Source of the DNA: Bacillota bacterium
GTDB taxonomy: Bacteria > Bacillota > Clostridia > Acetivibrionales > DTU013
Reading direction: 5' to 3'
DNA length: 64,000 nucleotides
NCBI GenBank assembly: GCA_023433505.1
Contig: JAEZCO010000032.1
Span: 62,001-126,000, forward strand
Part shown: piece by piece, positions 1 through 8,513 of the stretch
Layout: every line of letters begins with the position of its first letter
Numbering within the stretch: position 1 is the stretch's first letter
The notes under the pieces: model-generated
The model's input: the letters and a program-made list of their open reading frames with translations, nothing else
Told to the model about the DNA's origin: nothing
Database searches by the model: none
Position numbers and translations under genes: made by a program

Positions 1-1
1 G

Positions 2-1285
2 GTTGTATCTTATATAGGGACGAATAAACTCTACAATAATGGCTTCATTAAGGTTAGCTCAAATAGAAGATATCTAACGTACAGCAATGAAGTACCCTTT
101 CTGTGGATGGCTGATACCGCCTGGATAGCTCCTCTGAAAGCATCCTTTGATGATTGGAAGGAATACGTTGAGGACCGCGTTTCCAAACACTTTTCAGTCA
201 TACAACTCTCTCCGGCAAGCGAATGGGGGGGAGAATATGATGTTGACGGTAACCGTGCATTTACAGACGATGAACTTTCCTGTTGGAACCCGGAGTATTG
301 GAGGGGTTTTGAAATGAAGGTCAGGTATGCCAACGAGAGAGGACTGGTAATTTTTCTGGTCGGGCTGATGGAGCCTGTTTCAAGATACCCTGGAACCGAA
401 GAGGCTGTTGCCTTTGCCCGCAACATGGCTGCACGTCTTATGGGTGATTTCGTAGTCTATTCCCCAGGCTTTGACAGCCCTTGGTCTGAGCTTGGGAATA
501 CTGTAGGAAACGCCATCAGCAAGGCTACAAAAGTGCATCTGATTACGCAGCATCCCGATACCCCCTGGCAAATGCCGCAAAATCAAACGGCAGAAAATTA
601 TTTCGATATGTCTTATATGGACTTTTGTGCCAATCAAACAGGTCATAATTGCGGAGACAGAAAACGGTGCATGAAAAATGCAATTGAATGGAATCTGAGC
701 CTGTACCGGCATAATCCGCCCAAACCGGTAATAAATGCAGAAGCATATTATGATGCAAATGGCACGGCGGATGTTCCCGGAGCTGCATATCAGGGGACGG
801 CATCAGATGCCAGAGCTTTAGGCTATATAAGCTGGCTGTCCGGCTCTTTGGGCTATACTTACGGAGCTTTCGGCATTTGGAATTGGAAGGCCGAAGGTGA
901 AGCGGCTTTCTCATGGAGGAAGGCGATGCAATTTCCTTCTGCTTTTCAAATGAAGTATATGCATGATTTTTTTGATAGTATTGAATGGTGGAGGTTGGAG
1001 CCTGCCCATGAGTTCATATTGAACCAGCCGGACGAGGAGGAAGAAAAAGCTGTATTGGCAAAAAGTATAGAAGGAGATATTCTTGTAGCTTATATTCCAG
1101 ATAACAGGTGCTTGGAGCTTGATAGTTCGGTTGTCAAGTCCGGCGCTACATATCAATGGTATCATCCCAAAACCGGTGTTTACACCGGAGAAACAGTCTA
1201 CAATGACCATGGTCCGGTATGTATGTTTTATCCGACTGTTGAAGGTGACTGTGTTTTAAGGATAATGAATTCTGAAAAGGAGTAG
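2..1285 (+). CDS. DUF4038 glycoside hydrolase with C-terminal collagen-binding-like domain (5' end outside window)
   Basis: The reading frame is open to the left edge, so the gene starts outside; 427 residues are visible. The first visible stretch (KVSSNRRYLTYSNEVPFLWM, then ADTAW) is the usual opening of the DUF4038 TIM-barrel family, which includes apiosidases acting on plant pectin side chains. A glutamate in VINAEAYYDA (about visible residue 247) sits where the family places a catalytic acid. After about residue 315 (HDFFDSIEWWRLEP) the sequence turns into a beta-rich tail like the putative collagen-binding domain normally fused to DUF4038. An internal ATG at 107 lies inside the conserved core and is not a credible start. 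Substrate cannot be read from sequence; a pectic or other plant glycan is likely from the family. No signal peptide can be judged because the N-terminus is missing. Confidence 0.8.
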   Translation, partial: VVSYIGTNKLYNNGFIKVSSNRRYLTYSNEVPFLWMADTAWIAPLKASFDDWKEYVEDRVSKHFSVIQLSPASEWGGEYDVDGNRAFTDDELSCWNPEYWRGFEMKVRYANERGLVIFLVGLMEPVSRYPGTEEAVAFARNMAARLMGDFVVYSPGFDSPWSELGNTVGNAISKATKVHLITQHPDTPWQMPQNQTAENYFDMSYMDFCANQTGHNCGDRKRCMKNAIEWNLSLYRHNPPKPVINAEAYYDANGTADVPGAAYQGTASDARALGYISWLSGSLGYTYGAFGIWNWKAEGEAAFSWRKAMQFPSAFQMKYMHDFFDSIEWWRLEPAHEFILNQPDEEEEKAVLAKSIEGDILVAYIPDNRCLELDSSVVKSGATYQWYHPKTGVYTGETVYNDHGPVCMFYPTVEGDCVLRIMNSEKE

Positions 1286-1300
1286 AAATGGTATTTCCGG

Positions 1301-1371
1301 CCTGAGATTCGGGTGGTGGATTCTGAACGGGTTGATGAGCTGAGCAACCCGGGGAGTTGCCTCAGGTTTTA
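1301..1371 (+). terminator. possible terminator after the glycosidase gene
   Basis: Two nested inverted repeats follow the stop codon: outer arms CCTGAG (1301-1306) and CTCAGG (1361-1366), inner arms GCAAC (1344-1348) and GTTGC (1356-1360), with a short T run after 1366. The inner stem is only five pairs, so this is a weak call. Confidence 0.35.
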
Positions 1372-1429
1372 ACTTTATCATACACTTTATTATTTTTTAT
1401 AATTATTTTATTTCTGTTTCACATGTTTT

Positions 1430-1438
1430 TGCTATAAT
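1430..1438 (+). promoter_or_regulatory. extended -10 promoter of the two-component operon
   Basis: TGCTATAAT is a perfect extended -10 element about 40 bp before the response-regulator start codon. No good -35 hexamer stands 16-18 bp upstream, as is common for extended -10 promoters. Confidence 0.55.
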
Positions 1439-1477
1439 TAAGCGAAAGCTAGTATAAGCAATAAAGCAGGTGAGATA

Positions 1478-2194
1478 ATGGATAAAACGGTTTTGGTTGT
1501 GGATGACGATAGAGACATTGTAAAATTAATTACAAAAAGCCTAAGATTCGAGCAATTCGAAGTAATTCCGGCATATACGGGAAAAGAAGCTCTGTCTATC
1601 TTAAAAGAGGACTCTGTGGATTTTGTGGTACTTGACATTATGATGCCTGAAATGGACGGACTGGAAGTCTGTAGAAATATCAGAAACCATTATAATATCC
1701 CTATCCTTTTTCTAAGTGCCCGTGATAGGGATATTGACAGGATCATAGGGCTGGAAATAGGGGCGGATGATTACATGACCAAACCCTTCAGCATCCAGGA
1801 GCTTACCTCCCGGATAAAAGCGCATTTCAGGAAGGTTGACCGCCTGTATAAAGAGTGGAATGAACAAAGGCCCTACAACGATACAAGTGCCTCGGATATC
1901 TCATCGCTTGTTTTGAATGAAAAGTCATTTGAGGCCTTTTTAAATAACCAGAAGCTCGATTTATCAACGAAAGAATTTCAGATTCTATCCTTTCTAAAAA
2001 ATCATTCCAATAACGTATTGACCCGCGAACAAATCTATGAAAATGTTTGGGGGGATGAATACGGAGAAATAAATACGGTTACGGTGCATATTAAAAATAT
2101 CCGCAAAAAACTTGGCAATCAGTGTGACTTTATAAAAACAATATGGGGGATAGGATATAAATATATTGAAGGGGAAGGGAAGGAGCAGATATGA
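1478..2194 (+). CDS. OmpR/PhoB-family response regulator
   Basis: A cytoplasmic transcription factor of 238 residues. The receiver domain (1-120) has the acidic pocket D9-D11, phospho-acceptor D53 in VVLDIMMPEMDG, and K102 in MTKPF. The C-terminal winged helix (about 140-233) has the typical LSTKEFQILSFL and VTVHIKNIRKKL segments and the final GIGYKY. The start ATG follows AGCAGGTGAG at a proper distance. The stop codon overlaps the start of the kinase gene (ATGA), so the two are translationally coupled. The target genes are not evident; the crotonase/M20 genes downstream are candidates only by position. Confidence 0.93.
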   Translation: MDKTVLVVDDDRDIVKLITKSLRFEQFEVIPAYTGKEALSILKEDSVDFVVLDIMMPEMDGLEVCRNIRNHYNIPILFLSARDRDIDRIIGLEIGADDYMTKPFSIQELTSRIKAHFRKVDRLYKEWNEQRPYNDTSASDISSLVLNEKSFEAFLNNQKLDLSTKEFQILSFLKNHSNNVLTREQIYENVWGDEYGEINTVTVHIKNIRKKLGNQCDFIKTIWGIGYKYIEGEGKEQI

Positions 2195-3522
2195 AGCTGA
2201 AAATCAAACTTCCCCTGTTATTTCTGCTGGTGTCTGTGCTAGTCATTTTAACCATCGCTGTCTATGTAAAAGCCGTTTTTATCGGAAAAGTACCTTTCAT
2301 CGGGACTGAAATGAAAGAAAAATACACTGCCGAATATCAAAAAATAGCGGATCAAATCTCGGGTTTATACCCTGATATGAAAGAAATCAATCAGTATGTA
2401 AAACAAATTTTTGAGAGCCGGAATGTTTCAATAATTTTGCATGACAGTGAACTGTCGGAAGTAATTCTATCTTATCGAAAATCGCCTTATAAAAGTGTGC
2501 TCACGAATTACTGGCTGCCTGTAAAAACCCATGATGACAGAATCGTATTTTTTTTAGAAATTGAAAGTCCCATAGGTATTGAGTATACCCTGATGAATCC
2601 GGAATATATAGGAATGCTTCTTCCCTTACCTTTCATTGTATGCTTCATATTTATCCTCTTGATGATATATTTTCATTTTAATGTGACGAAACCGATCCAG
2701 ATTCTCAATTCCGGGCTTGAAAAGATAAATATAAGGCGTCCGCTTGTTCCGCTAAACTTAAAAAGGAAAGATGAAATCGGGGAGCTGTACAATCGTTTCA
2801 ACGAGATGGAGGGGAGGCTTCACCTTGCGCGTAAGGAGCAGACTGACATGATTAGCGCAATAGCACACGACTTAAAAACTCCTCTGACTTCAATTAACGG
2901 TTTTGTGGAACTGCTGATCACACAAAAAAATCTTCCCGAAAAGGAAAAGCAGGAATATTATGCGCTTATTCAAAAAAAATCAAAACATATTACCGAACTG
3001 ATTAGGTGTTTTTCTGCCTTTACCAAAGACGAGCTTGAATTGGAATCGATGGATTTAAAGCCTGTAGCTGCGTTGATATTGTTTGAAAATATCGCTGTGG
3101 AATATGAAATTGAATTATCGGGGCTTGATTATGCGTTGACCTGGAACCATTCCTTCACCGCGAATCTGTTTCTGATGATTGATGAACCTATGATACGGCG
3201 TGTTTTCGGGAATCTTTTCAGTAATGCCGTAAGATATGGTGGAAAAAAAGAACTGAAAATTTATATGAATGGCTATACACAAGGCTGCTGTGCATATTTT
3301 GAAGTGGAGGATAATGGAGCGGGAGTGCCGGATAAAGATCTATCTTCCCTATTTCTTAAATTCTTTACGGTTGATAAATCCCGGCAAAGCCAAAATGGCG
3401 GTATGGGGCTTGGACTGGCAAGCTGTAAATCAATCATTGAGCATCATGGCGGAGAAATTTGTGCATATCCTTCCCAGTATGGAGGATTAGGAGTCCGGTT
3501 TAGTCTCCCGTTTGTGACATAA
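2191..3522 (+). CDS. Membrane sensor histidine kinase
   Basis: 443 residues: transmembrane helix at about 8-28, an extracellular sensor loop of about 110 residues, a second helix at about 142-162, a HAMP linker, then a HisKA domain with H226 in ISAIAHDLKTPLTS, and a HATPase domain with N, G1 (EDNGAGVP) and G2 (GGMGLGL) boxes. It should autophosphorylate and pass phosphate to the preceding regulator, whose gene it overlaps by 4 bp. The sensor loop has no recognisable ligand domain. A hairpin terminator lies 90-120 bp downstream. Confidence 0.93.
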   Translation: MKLKIKLPLLFLLVSVLVILTIAVYVKAVFIGKVPFIGTEMKEKYTAEYQKIADQISGLYPDMKEINQYVKQIFESRNVSIILHDSELSEVILSYRKSPYKSVLTNYWLPVKTHDDRIVFFLEIESPIGIEYTLMNPEYIGMLLPLPFIVCFIFILLMIYFHFNVTKPIQILNSGLEKINIRRPLVPLNLKRKDEIGELYNRFNEMEGRLHLARKEQTDMISAIAHDLKTPLTSINGFVELLITQKNLPEKEKQEYYALIQKKSKHITELIRCFSAFTKDELELESMDLKPVAALILFENIAVEYEIELSGLDYALTWNHSFTANLFLMIDEPMIRRVFGNLFSNAVRYGGKKELKIYMNGYTQGCCAYFEVEDNGAGVPDKDLSSLFLKFFTVDKSRQSQNGGMGLGLASCKSIIEHHGGEICAYPSQYGGLGVRFSLPFVT

Positions 3523-3582
3523 AAAATCTAACACGCTTCATAATTTTTTATTTTCTCTTCATTTATATTTATTTACATTTTA

Positions 3583-3610
3583 TTGGGGTTTTATCTTTAC
3601 CTTTTATACT
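3583..3610 (+). promoter_or_regulatory. possible promoter before the crotonase gene
   Basis: TTGGGG (3583-3588) and TATACT (3605-3610) are separated by 16 bp. Transcription would begin near 3617, inside the hairpin described at 3614-3646. Confidence 0.4.
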
Positions 3611-3613
3611 ATG

Positions 3614-3646
3614 TTTATAGCCTGAAAGAAAGGCTATAAATTTTTT
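3614..3646 (+). terminator. intrinsic terminator or attenuator just upstream of the crotonase RBS
   Basis: TTTATAGCC (3614-3622) pairs perfectly with GGCTATAAA (3632-3640) and is followed by six T residues, then directly by the AGGAGGG ribosome binding site (3649-3655) of the next gene. It can end the two-component transcript, and could also attenuate transcription into the crotonase gene if that is read from upstream. Confidence 0.7.
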
Positions 3647-3661
3647 ATAGGAGGGATACAA

Positions 3662-4492
3662 ATGCCAGAGAGACGTATGATTGGACCTACAATGTTTGAA
3701 GAGTACTCGGAGAAGTACAAGGACTTTCTGAAGATGACCCGCCGCGACGGGATAATCGAAGTGAAGCTGCATACCGACGGGGGAGCGTATGTACATTCCT
3801 GGGAAGCCCACACTGCATGGGCTAATGCGTGGTCAGATATCGGCCGTGACGCTGAAAATGAGGTAATGATCATCACAGGAACAGACGATAAGTGGGTAGT
3901 AGGCAACCCCGAAGTCTGGAAAACAAAATTCATGGATTGGCCGAAACAAAAGAAACTCGAACAGTATCACGAATCGTTAAGATTGCTTGAAAATATGATA
4001 TTCTGCATCGACATCCCCACAATCGGAGCGATAAATGGCCCGGGAACGCACTGCGAAATAGCGACCCTTTGCGATATTACCATTTGTACGGAAGACGCAG
4101 ACTTTTTTGACCCGCATTTCCTGGGCGGCGTACCGCCTGGAGACGGGATGATGCTTACACTTCAAAATTTATTAGGCATTAAGAGAGCGGCATACTACGG
4201 ATACACCGGCAAAAATATCAATGGTCAAACAGCCTTGGAACTTGGTATCGTCAGCGAGGTGCTGCCTCGTGAAAAGCTTCTTCCCCGCGCATGGGAACTT
4301 GCGGAGATGATAATGCAGGCGCCTCGTTCTGCGAGACATTTTACACATTCAATCCTGTCGCGTCCATGGAAAAAGGCCCTTGTTGAAGATCAAGGGTTCC
4401 ATCTTGGTCACACAATGTATGATATGGCCATTGATGAAGAAGGTCCGCTCGCAAGACTTATGGAAATGAAAGGACGGTTAATGGGTAAATAG
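3662..4492 (+). CDS. Crotonase-superfamily protein resembling 6-oxocamphor hydrolase
   Basis: 276 residues, normal for a single-domain crotonase fold. Compared from memory with Rhodococcus 6-oxocamphor hydrolase, it shares the opening FEEYSEKYKD, ENEVMIITGT, INGPGTHCEI, DPHFLGGVPPGDG and LLPRAWELA. H130, H152 and D161 fall at the positions of the catalytic histidines and aspartate of that enzyme, which cleaves a carbon-carbon bond in a cyclic beta-diketone without CoA. This suggests a CoA-independent beta-diketone hydrolase (retro-Claisen) rather than an enoyl-CoA hydratase; that is inference. The next gene, an M20 amidohydrolase, starts 47 bp downstream on the same strand. RBS AGGAGGG stands 6 bp before ATG. 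Confidence 0.8.
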   Translation: MPERRMIGPTMFEEYSEKYKDFLKMTRRDGIIEVKLHTDGGAYVHSWEAHTAWANAWSDIGRDAENEVMIITGTDDKWVVGNPEVWKTKFMDWPKQKKLEQYHESLRLLENMIFCIDIPTIGAINGPGTHCEIATLCDITICTEDADFFDPHFLGGVPPGDGMMLTLQNLLGIKRAAYYGYTGKNINGQTALELGIVSEVLPREKLLPRAWELAEMIMQAPRSARHFTHSILSRPWKKALVEDQGFHLGHTMYDMAIDEEGPLARLMEMKGRLMGK

Positions 4493-4539
4493 AGCAAATC
4501 CGCCACACATAATGAGCCGTTTTATGACCTGCAAACAGA

Positions 4540-5967
4540 ATGCGAGATGAAAAATTAATGGATTATATTGAAAGAATCTCTGAAATTATCGACGCCAAAA
4601 AGGATACTTTCATTCATGCAAGTGATAAAATCTGGGAGTATGCAGAAACAAGGTTTGAAGAGTTTAATTCTCAAAAACAGCTGTGCGGCATATTAAAACA
4701 GGAAGGGTTCACCCTCTCAGAAAAAGCTGCAGGAATCGAGACTGCATTTATCGGAAGCTTTGGAAGCGGAAAACCTGTTGTGGCCATATTAGGGGAATAT
4801 GATGCGCTTTTTGGATTAAGCCAGGAGGGCGGAGTTGCACAAAAGCGTCCCATCGTCAAGGAGGGAGCCGGTCATGGCTGCGGACATCATTTGTTGGGAG
4901 CGGGAGCTTTGGCCGGTGCGGTAGCGTTAAAAGATTATCTTAAAGAAAACAATTTACCCGGCACCATCCGCTACTATGGCTGTCCGGCAGAAGAATCAGG
5001 ATACGGAAAACCCTATCTGGTAAGAGCCGGAGTGTTTGAAGATGTTGATTTCGCTATAACCTGGCATCCCTATACGGCAAATGGCGTAACTATTTATACT
5101 TCGAATATTGTTGTATTGCAAATGTATTTCAGATTTACCGGGATAAGTGCTCATGCCGCGGGTGCGCCTCATTTGGGCCGAAGTGCATTGGATGCGGTAG
5201 AACTGATGAATGTGGGGATAAACTATCTGAGAGAGCATGTTATTGATCAGGCGAGGATTCACTATGCTGTGACAAATGCAGGAGGCAAATCGCCGAATGT
5301 CGTTCAGTCGGAAGCAGAGAATTATCTGTTCATCCGCGCGCCAAAACTTACCCAGGCAAAAGGGATCTATGAAAGAGTAGCCAACATTGCCAGGGGAGCT
5401 GCGTTAATGACAGACACCAAGCTTGAGATCCTGTTTGACGGAGGCTGCTCGGATTTGATTCCCAATAAAACCCTGGCGCTGATTATGGATAAAAATCTTA
5501 AAAAGCTTGGTGCTCCGCCTTTTGATGAGAATGACCTGCGGATTGCCAAAGAGTTTAGAGATACCCTCACAGAAGCCGAAAAGAATAGCGGTATAGGGCA
5601 AAACGAGGCATTAAAGGATAAGGTCCTTGCGGACATCCTCGACCCCTTTTTTGAATATCAAGGGGTTTTTCCTGCTTCTACCGATGTTGGTGATGTCAGT
5701 TGGGTGGTGCCCACCGTACAATGTACAATCGCATGCGCAGCCCTGGGTACACAGATGCATTCATGGCAATTTGTCGCACAGGGAAAAACATCGCTGGCAC
5801 ATAAGGGGATGCTCACTGCCGGAAAGCTAATTGCTGCGACAGCGCTGGAAATAATGCAAAATACCGGGGTTATCGAGAAGGCAAAAAAGGAATTAGCGGA
5901 AAGACTGGCTGGGGAAGCCTATGAAAGTCCTATTCCAAAAGATATACAGCCTTCGAAAATGAGATAG
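4540..5967 (+). CDS. M20-family amidohydrolase, AbgB-like
   Basis: 475 residues, close to E. coli AbgB (p-aminobenzoyl-glutamate hydrolase subunit B). Metal-binding signatures are present: GEYDAL, GHGCGHH near residue 115, PAEESG near 151, HPYT, and the dimerisation-lid segment ISAHAAGAPHLGRSALDA. Members hydrolyse amide bonds of small N-acyl compounds using two metal ions. The partner subunit AbgA is not next to it, so the substrate may differ. An alternative start ATG at 4558 (MDYIERISE) fits family N-termini about as well; neither start has a strong ribosome binding site, which suggests coupling to the preceding gene. Confidence 0.85.
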   Translation: MRDEKLMDYIERISEIIDAKKDTFIHASDKIWEYAETRFEEFNSQKQLCGILKQEGFTLSEKAAGIETAFIGSFGSGKPVVAILGEYDALFGLSQEGGVAQKRPIVKEGAGHGCGHHLLGAGALAGAVALKDYLKENNLPGTIRYYGCPAEESGYGKPYLVRAGVFEDVDFAITWHPYTANGVTIYTSNIVVLQMYFRFTGISAHAAGAPHLGRSALDAVELMNVGINYLREHVIDQARIHYAVTNAGGKSPNVVQSEAENYLFIRAPKLTQAKGIYERVANIARGAALMTDTKLEILFDGGCSDLIPNKTLALIMDKNLKKLGAPPFDENDLRIAKEFRDTLTEAEKNSGIGQNEALKDKVLADILDPFFEYQGVFPASTDVGDVSWVVPTVQCTIACAALGTQMHSWQFVAQGKTSLAHKGMLTAGKLIAATALEIMQNTGVIEKAKKELAERLAGEAYESPIPKDIQPSKMR

Positions 5968-6049
5968 AATCTCGAAACCCCGGAAGTTAATCACCCCTCT
6001 TGAATTTCTTTATCTGAATAATCAATAATTATTTTTTTGCAGCTTTTGT

Positions 6050-7387
6050 TTAGTCGATATCATCGTTTGGTTCAGCATTTGACAAGCAAACCACCGCGCA
6101 ATCCATTCTGCGGTCTTTAATCTTTGTAACTTTTATTGTCAATCCGTATTCTTCAAGCTCCGGTGTGCTGCCATCGCTTGGGATGGTTCCTAAAAGTCCA
6201 AAAACCAGACCGCCAAAAGTGTCATATTCCTCATCAGGAAGCAATACGCCAAGCTGCTTTATTACCTCGTCCAGCGGAGCCGCGCCCTGTATACGCCAGG
6301 TCCTTGAATCTATACGCTCAATCAGTGGTTTTTCCTCAGGCATGGAAATGTCATCTTCAAGGTCACCTACCAGTTCTTCCAGCAAATCATTCATTGTGAT
6401 GATTCCGCTCATGCCACCGTATTCATCTACAACAACAGCAAAATGATTTCTGGTTTTTTTCATATTGCGGAACAAGACGTTTGCACGAACAGATTCCGGG
6501 ATAAAGTATGCTGGTTGCATGGCACTTTTCATCACCTCATCGCAGGCTTTGCTTTTAAGTCTAAAGTAGTCCTTCGCATATAAAACTCCAACGATATTGT
6601 CCGGGCTATCCGAGCAGATTGGATAGATGGAATGTCTGCTTTCGTTGATAGTTTGCTCCCATTGTTCATCAGTTTCATCGAGCCACAAAAGAGAAACCTC
6701 TGTACGATGGGTCATGATTTCCCCGGCGGAGGTATCATTGAACTCAAATATATTCTGAATCATATCCTGTTCGTCAGGCTGTATCGTTCCTTTTTGCTTG
6801 CCCGCGTCCAATATCATGCGGATTTCTTCTTCCGCATTTTCATCTTCCTCACTGTTAGGATCGACACCAAGCAATCGTAGCAGGCCATTGGTGGACACCG
6901 TGAAAAGCCAGACTGCCGGGGTAAATATTTTTGAAACCGTGTATATAAGTCCAGACATACCAAGTGCGATTTGCTCTGCTTTTTTCATAGCAAGCCGTTT
7001 TGGAATCAATTCGCCCAGGAGTACAGTGAAGTAAGTCAGCAAAACCGTAATAATAGCCACAGATAAGATATTAATTACGGATGCAGGAATGTTAATTCCC
7101 ATAGCAACAAACCAATTTACCAGTCGGTCAGAAAAGTTTTCCGTGGCGACAGCACTGCTTAAGAGGTTGACCAAAGTAATACCAACCTGAATCGTGGCAA
7201 GAAAACCTGCGGGTTGTTCAGTAAGCTTGGTAAGAAGCAAGGCACGCTTATCTCCGGCGGCAGAAAGCTTTGCCAGTTTGTTATCATTCATTGTGATAAC
7301 GGCAATTTCCGCGCAGGCGAAAATAGCATTAAGACATATAAATACAAGTTGAAGTAAAAGTAACCATAACAAGGGAGTGGCTTCCAA
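6050..7387 (-). CDS. CNNM/CorC (HlyC/TlyC-type) membrane protein
   Basis: 445 residues in the classical order: DUF21 membrane domain (1-190, about four helices), a CBS pair (about 205-330, with MTHRTEVSLLW and VVDEYGGMSGIITMNDLLEEL), and a CorC_HlyC domain to about 430. These proteins are Mg2+ or Co2+ exporters or regulators of export; the older name hemolysin is misleading. The start is TTG at 7387, eight bases after AAGGAGG. The gene is preceded by a short ORF and a near-perfect promoter, so its leader may be regulatory. Confidence 0.92.
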   Translation of the reverse strand: MEATPLLWLLLLQLVFICLNAIFACAEIAVITMNDNKLAKLSAAGDKRALLLTKLTEQPAGFLATIQVGITLVNLLSSAVATENFSDRLVNWFVAMGINIPASVINILSVAIITVLLTYFTVLLGELIPKRLAMKKAEQIALGMSGLIYTVSKIFTPAVWLFTVSTNGLLRLLGVDPNSEEDENAEEEIRMILDAGKQKGTIQPDEQDMIQNIFEFNDTSAGEIMTHRTEVSLLWLDETDEQWEQTINESRHSIYPICSDSPDNIVGVLYAKDYFRLKSKACDEVMKSAMQPAYFIPESVRANVLFRNMKKTRNHFAVVVDEYGGMSGIITMNDLLEELVGDLEDDISMPEEKPLIERIDSRTWRIQGAAPLDEVIKQLGVLLPDEEYDTFGGLVFGLLGTIPSDGSTPELEEYGLTIKVTKIKDRRMDCAVVCLSNAEPNDDID

Positions 7388-7392
7388 AATTA

Positions 7393-7605
7393 TTACCTCC
7401 TTAAATACATATAATGTGTGTTTCTAAAGGGCAGATACAATATTACTTTGTGATTACAACAGTAAAAAACACATAACAAAAAGGACAACATACAATTGCC
7501 CCCTACCATGTGTTTAAAATGTTTGAATATCCGCTCTTGTTCTTTAAGTAAAACTAATTCAGCCCTTCGTCGATTAGGCGGTTCTGAATCAGAAGTATCG
7601 CTCAC
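7393..7605 (-). CDS. possible 70-residue leader protein before the CNNM gene
   Basis: A GTG-initiated frame begins about 23 nt after the predicted transcription start, with AGGTG about eight bases before it, and ends inside the ribosome binding site of the CNNM gene. The first half is hydrophilic and helical (RRRAELVLLKEQERIFKHFKH), the second half hydrophobic and cysteine-containing. No family recognised. The position suggests a leader ORF or a regulatory RNA rather than an independent protein; coding status is uncertain. Confidence 0.3.
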   Translation of the reverse strand: MSDTSDSEPPNRRRAELVLLKEQERIFKHFKHMVGGNCMLSFLLCVFYCCNHKVILYLPFRNTHYMYLRR

Positions 7606-7634
7606 TGCAAGTACACCTATCCTTTCAAGAAATT

Positions 7635-7663
7635 AGTATATGATATTTTACGGTATGTGTCAA
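7635..7663 (-). promoter_or_regulatory. near-consensus promoter for the CNNM transcript
   Basis: Reading the minus strand, TTGACA (plus 7658-7663), a 17-bp spacer and TATACT (plus 7635-7640) form a strong sigma-A promoter. It leaves a leader of about 240 nt before the CNNM start codon. The stretch from 7664 to 7837 shows nothing else convincing. Confidence 0.75.
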
Positions 7664-7837
7664 GCTGCCGATATTATAAAAATCTATGTGGTTTTTCTTA
7701 TGTTGTAATACCCGCGCTCAAAAGTTCACTTCCGTTTTCCTGCACTTGCCTTTTGAAAATTTCATATAGAAAAGGAAAGCCTATGGAGCATATCAGCTAC
7801 AAGAAAGAAACAGAGATGAGGTTGAATGAAACGATAG

Positions 7838-8497
7838 CTATCCTTTCCTGCCATATACGCATAGACCGAAAAACTCCTTTGTCACGGTAAAGCTTTTTAA
7901 TTCGGATTGCTTTACTATATTTTCCAGTTCTCCGACCGTATATGAGGCATTAAAAGAGGTTAAGAAGCCAGGCCGGATTTCTTTCGGCTTGGTAGAAGAA
8001 TAAATAAGCCACTTTAGGAGCGAATTAACATCCCGTCTCATGTCGGTTATGCAGAAGAGTCCCTCCGGCTTCAAAACCCGGCATATTTCATTGAATACCC
8101 GGGTCGGATCTTCCCATTCATGAAGAGAGCCGTTTGAGAAAACAGCGTCAAAAACTTCGTCAACAAACGGCATTTGCATGCAGTTGCCTTCAACATAGCT
8201 TGCTCTTGTTTCAAACCCGTAATCTCTTGAATTTCTTTCCGCAACTTTGATCATTTCACCGCTTATTTCACAGCCTGTAAGTGTTGAGCCGGGAGCTCGT
8301 TTCAGCCACTCCAGTCCCACATATCCCGGCCCTGAACCGATTTCAAGTACATTACCTTTGGTGATGCCTGCTTTTAAAAAGTTGTCGACATTGTTCCACC
8401 CTTTGTCACGCATCGTTTTTGCGAAACGGTCGAAGATTTCTACCTTCAATTCGGCCTGAATACCTTCATTGGTTTCGATGATTCTTTGTTTTGGCAT
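7838..8497 (-). CDS. SAM-dependent methyltransferase
   Basis: 219 residues, class I fold. Motif I VLEIGSGPGYVGLEWL is near residue 51, the acidic end of beta-2 is in LTGCEISGEM, and AVFSNGSLHEW and VLKPEGLFCITD follow as in Methyltransf_11/25 proteins. The substrate cannot be predicted. It is the second gene of an operon with the PadR regulator (16 bp apart) and has its own AGGAGG site. It is likely co-repressed through the palindrome at 9065-9104. Confidence 0.88.
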   Translation of the reverse strand: MPKQRIIETNEGIQAELKVEIFDRFAKTMRDKGWNNVDNFLKAGITKGNVLEIGSGPGYVGLEWLKRAPGSTLTGCEISGEMIKVAERNSRDYGFETRASYVEGNCMQMPFVDEVFDAVFSNGSLHEWEDPTRVFNEICRVLKPEGLFCITDMRRDVNSLLKWLIYSSTKPKEIRPGFLTSFNASYTVGELENIVKQSELKSFTVTKEFFGLCVYGRKG

Positions 8498-8513
8498 GGT
8501 ATTTATCCTCCTG

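Noticed and set aside
7657..7890. 77-codon plus-strand frame
   Set aside because: It overlaps the promoter of the CNNM transcript and the methyltransferase gene; composition is that of non-coding DNA.
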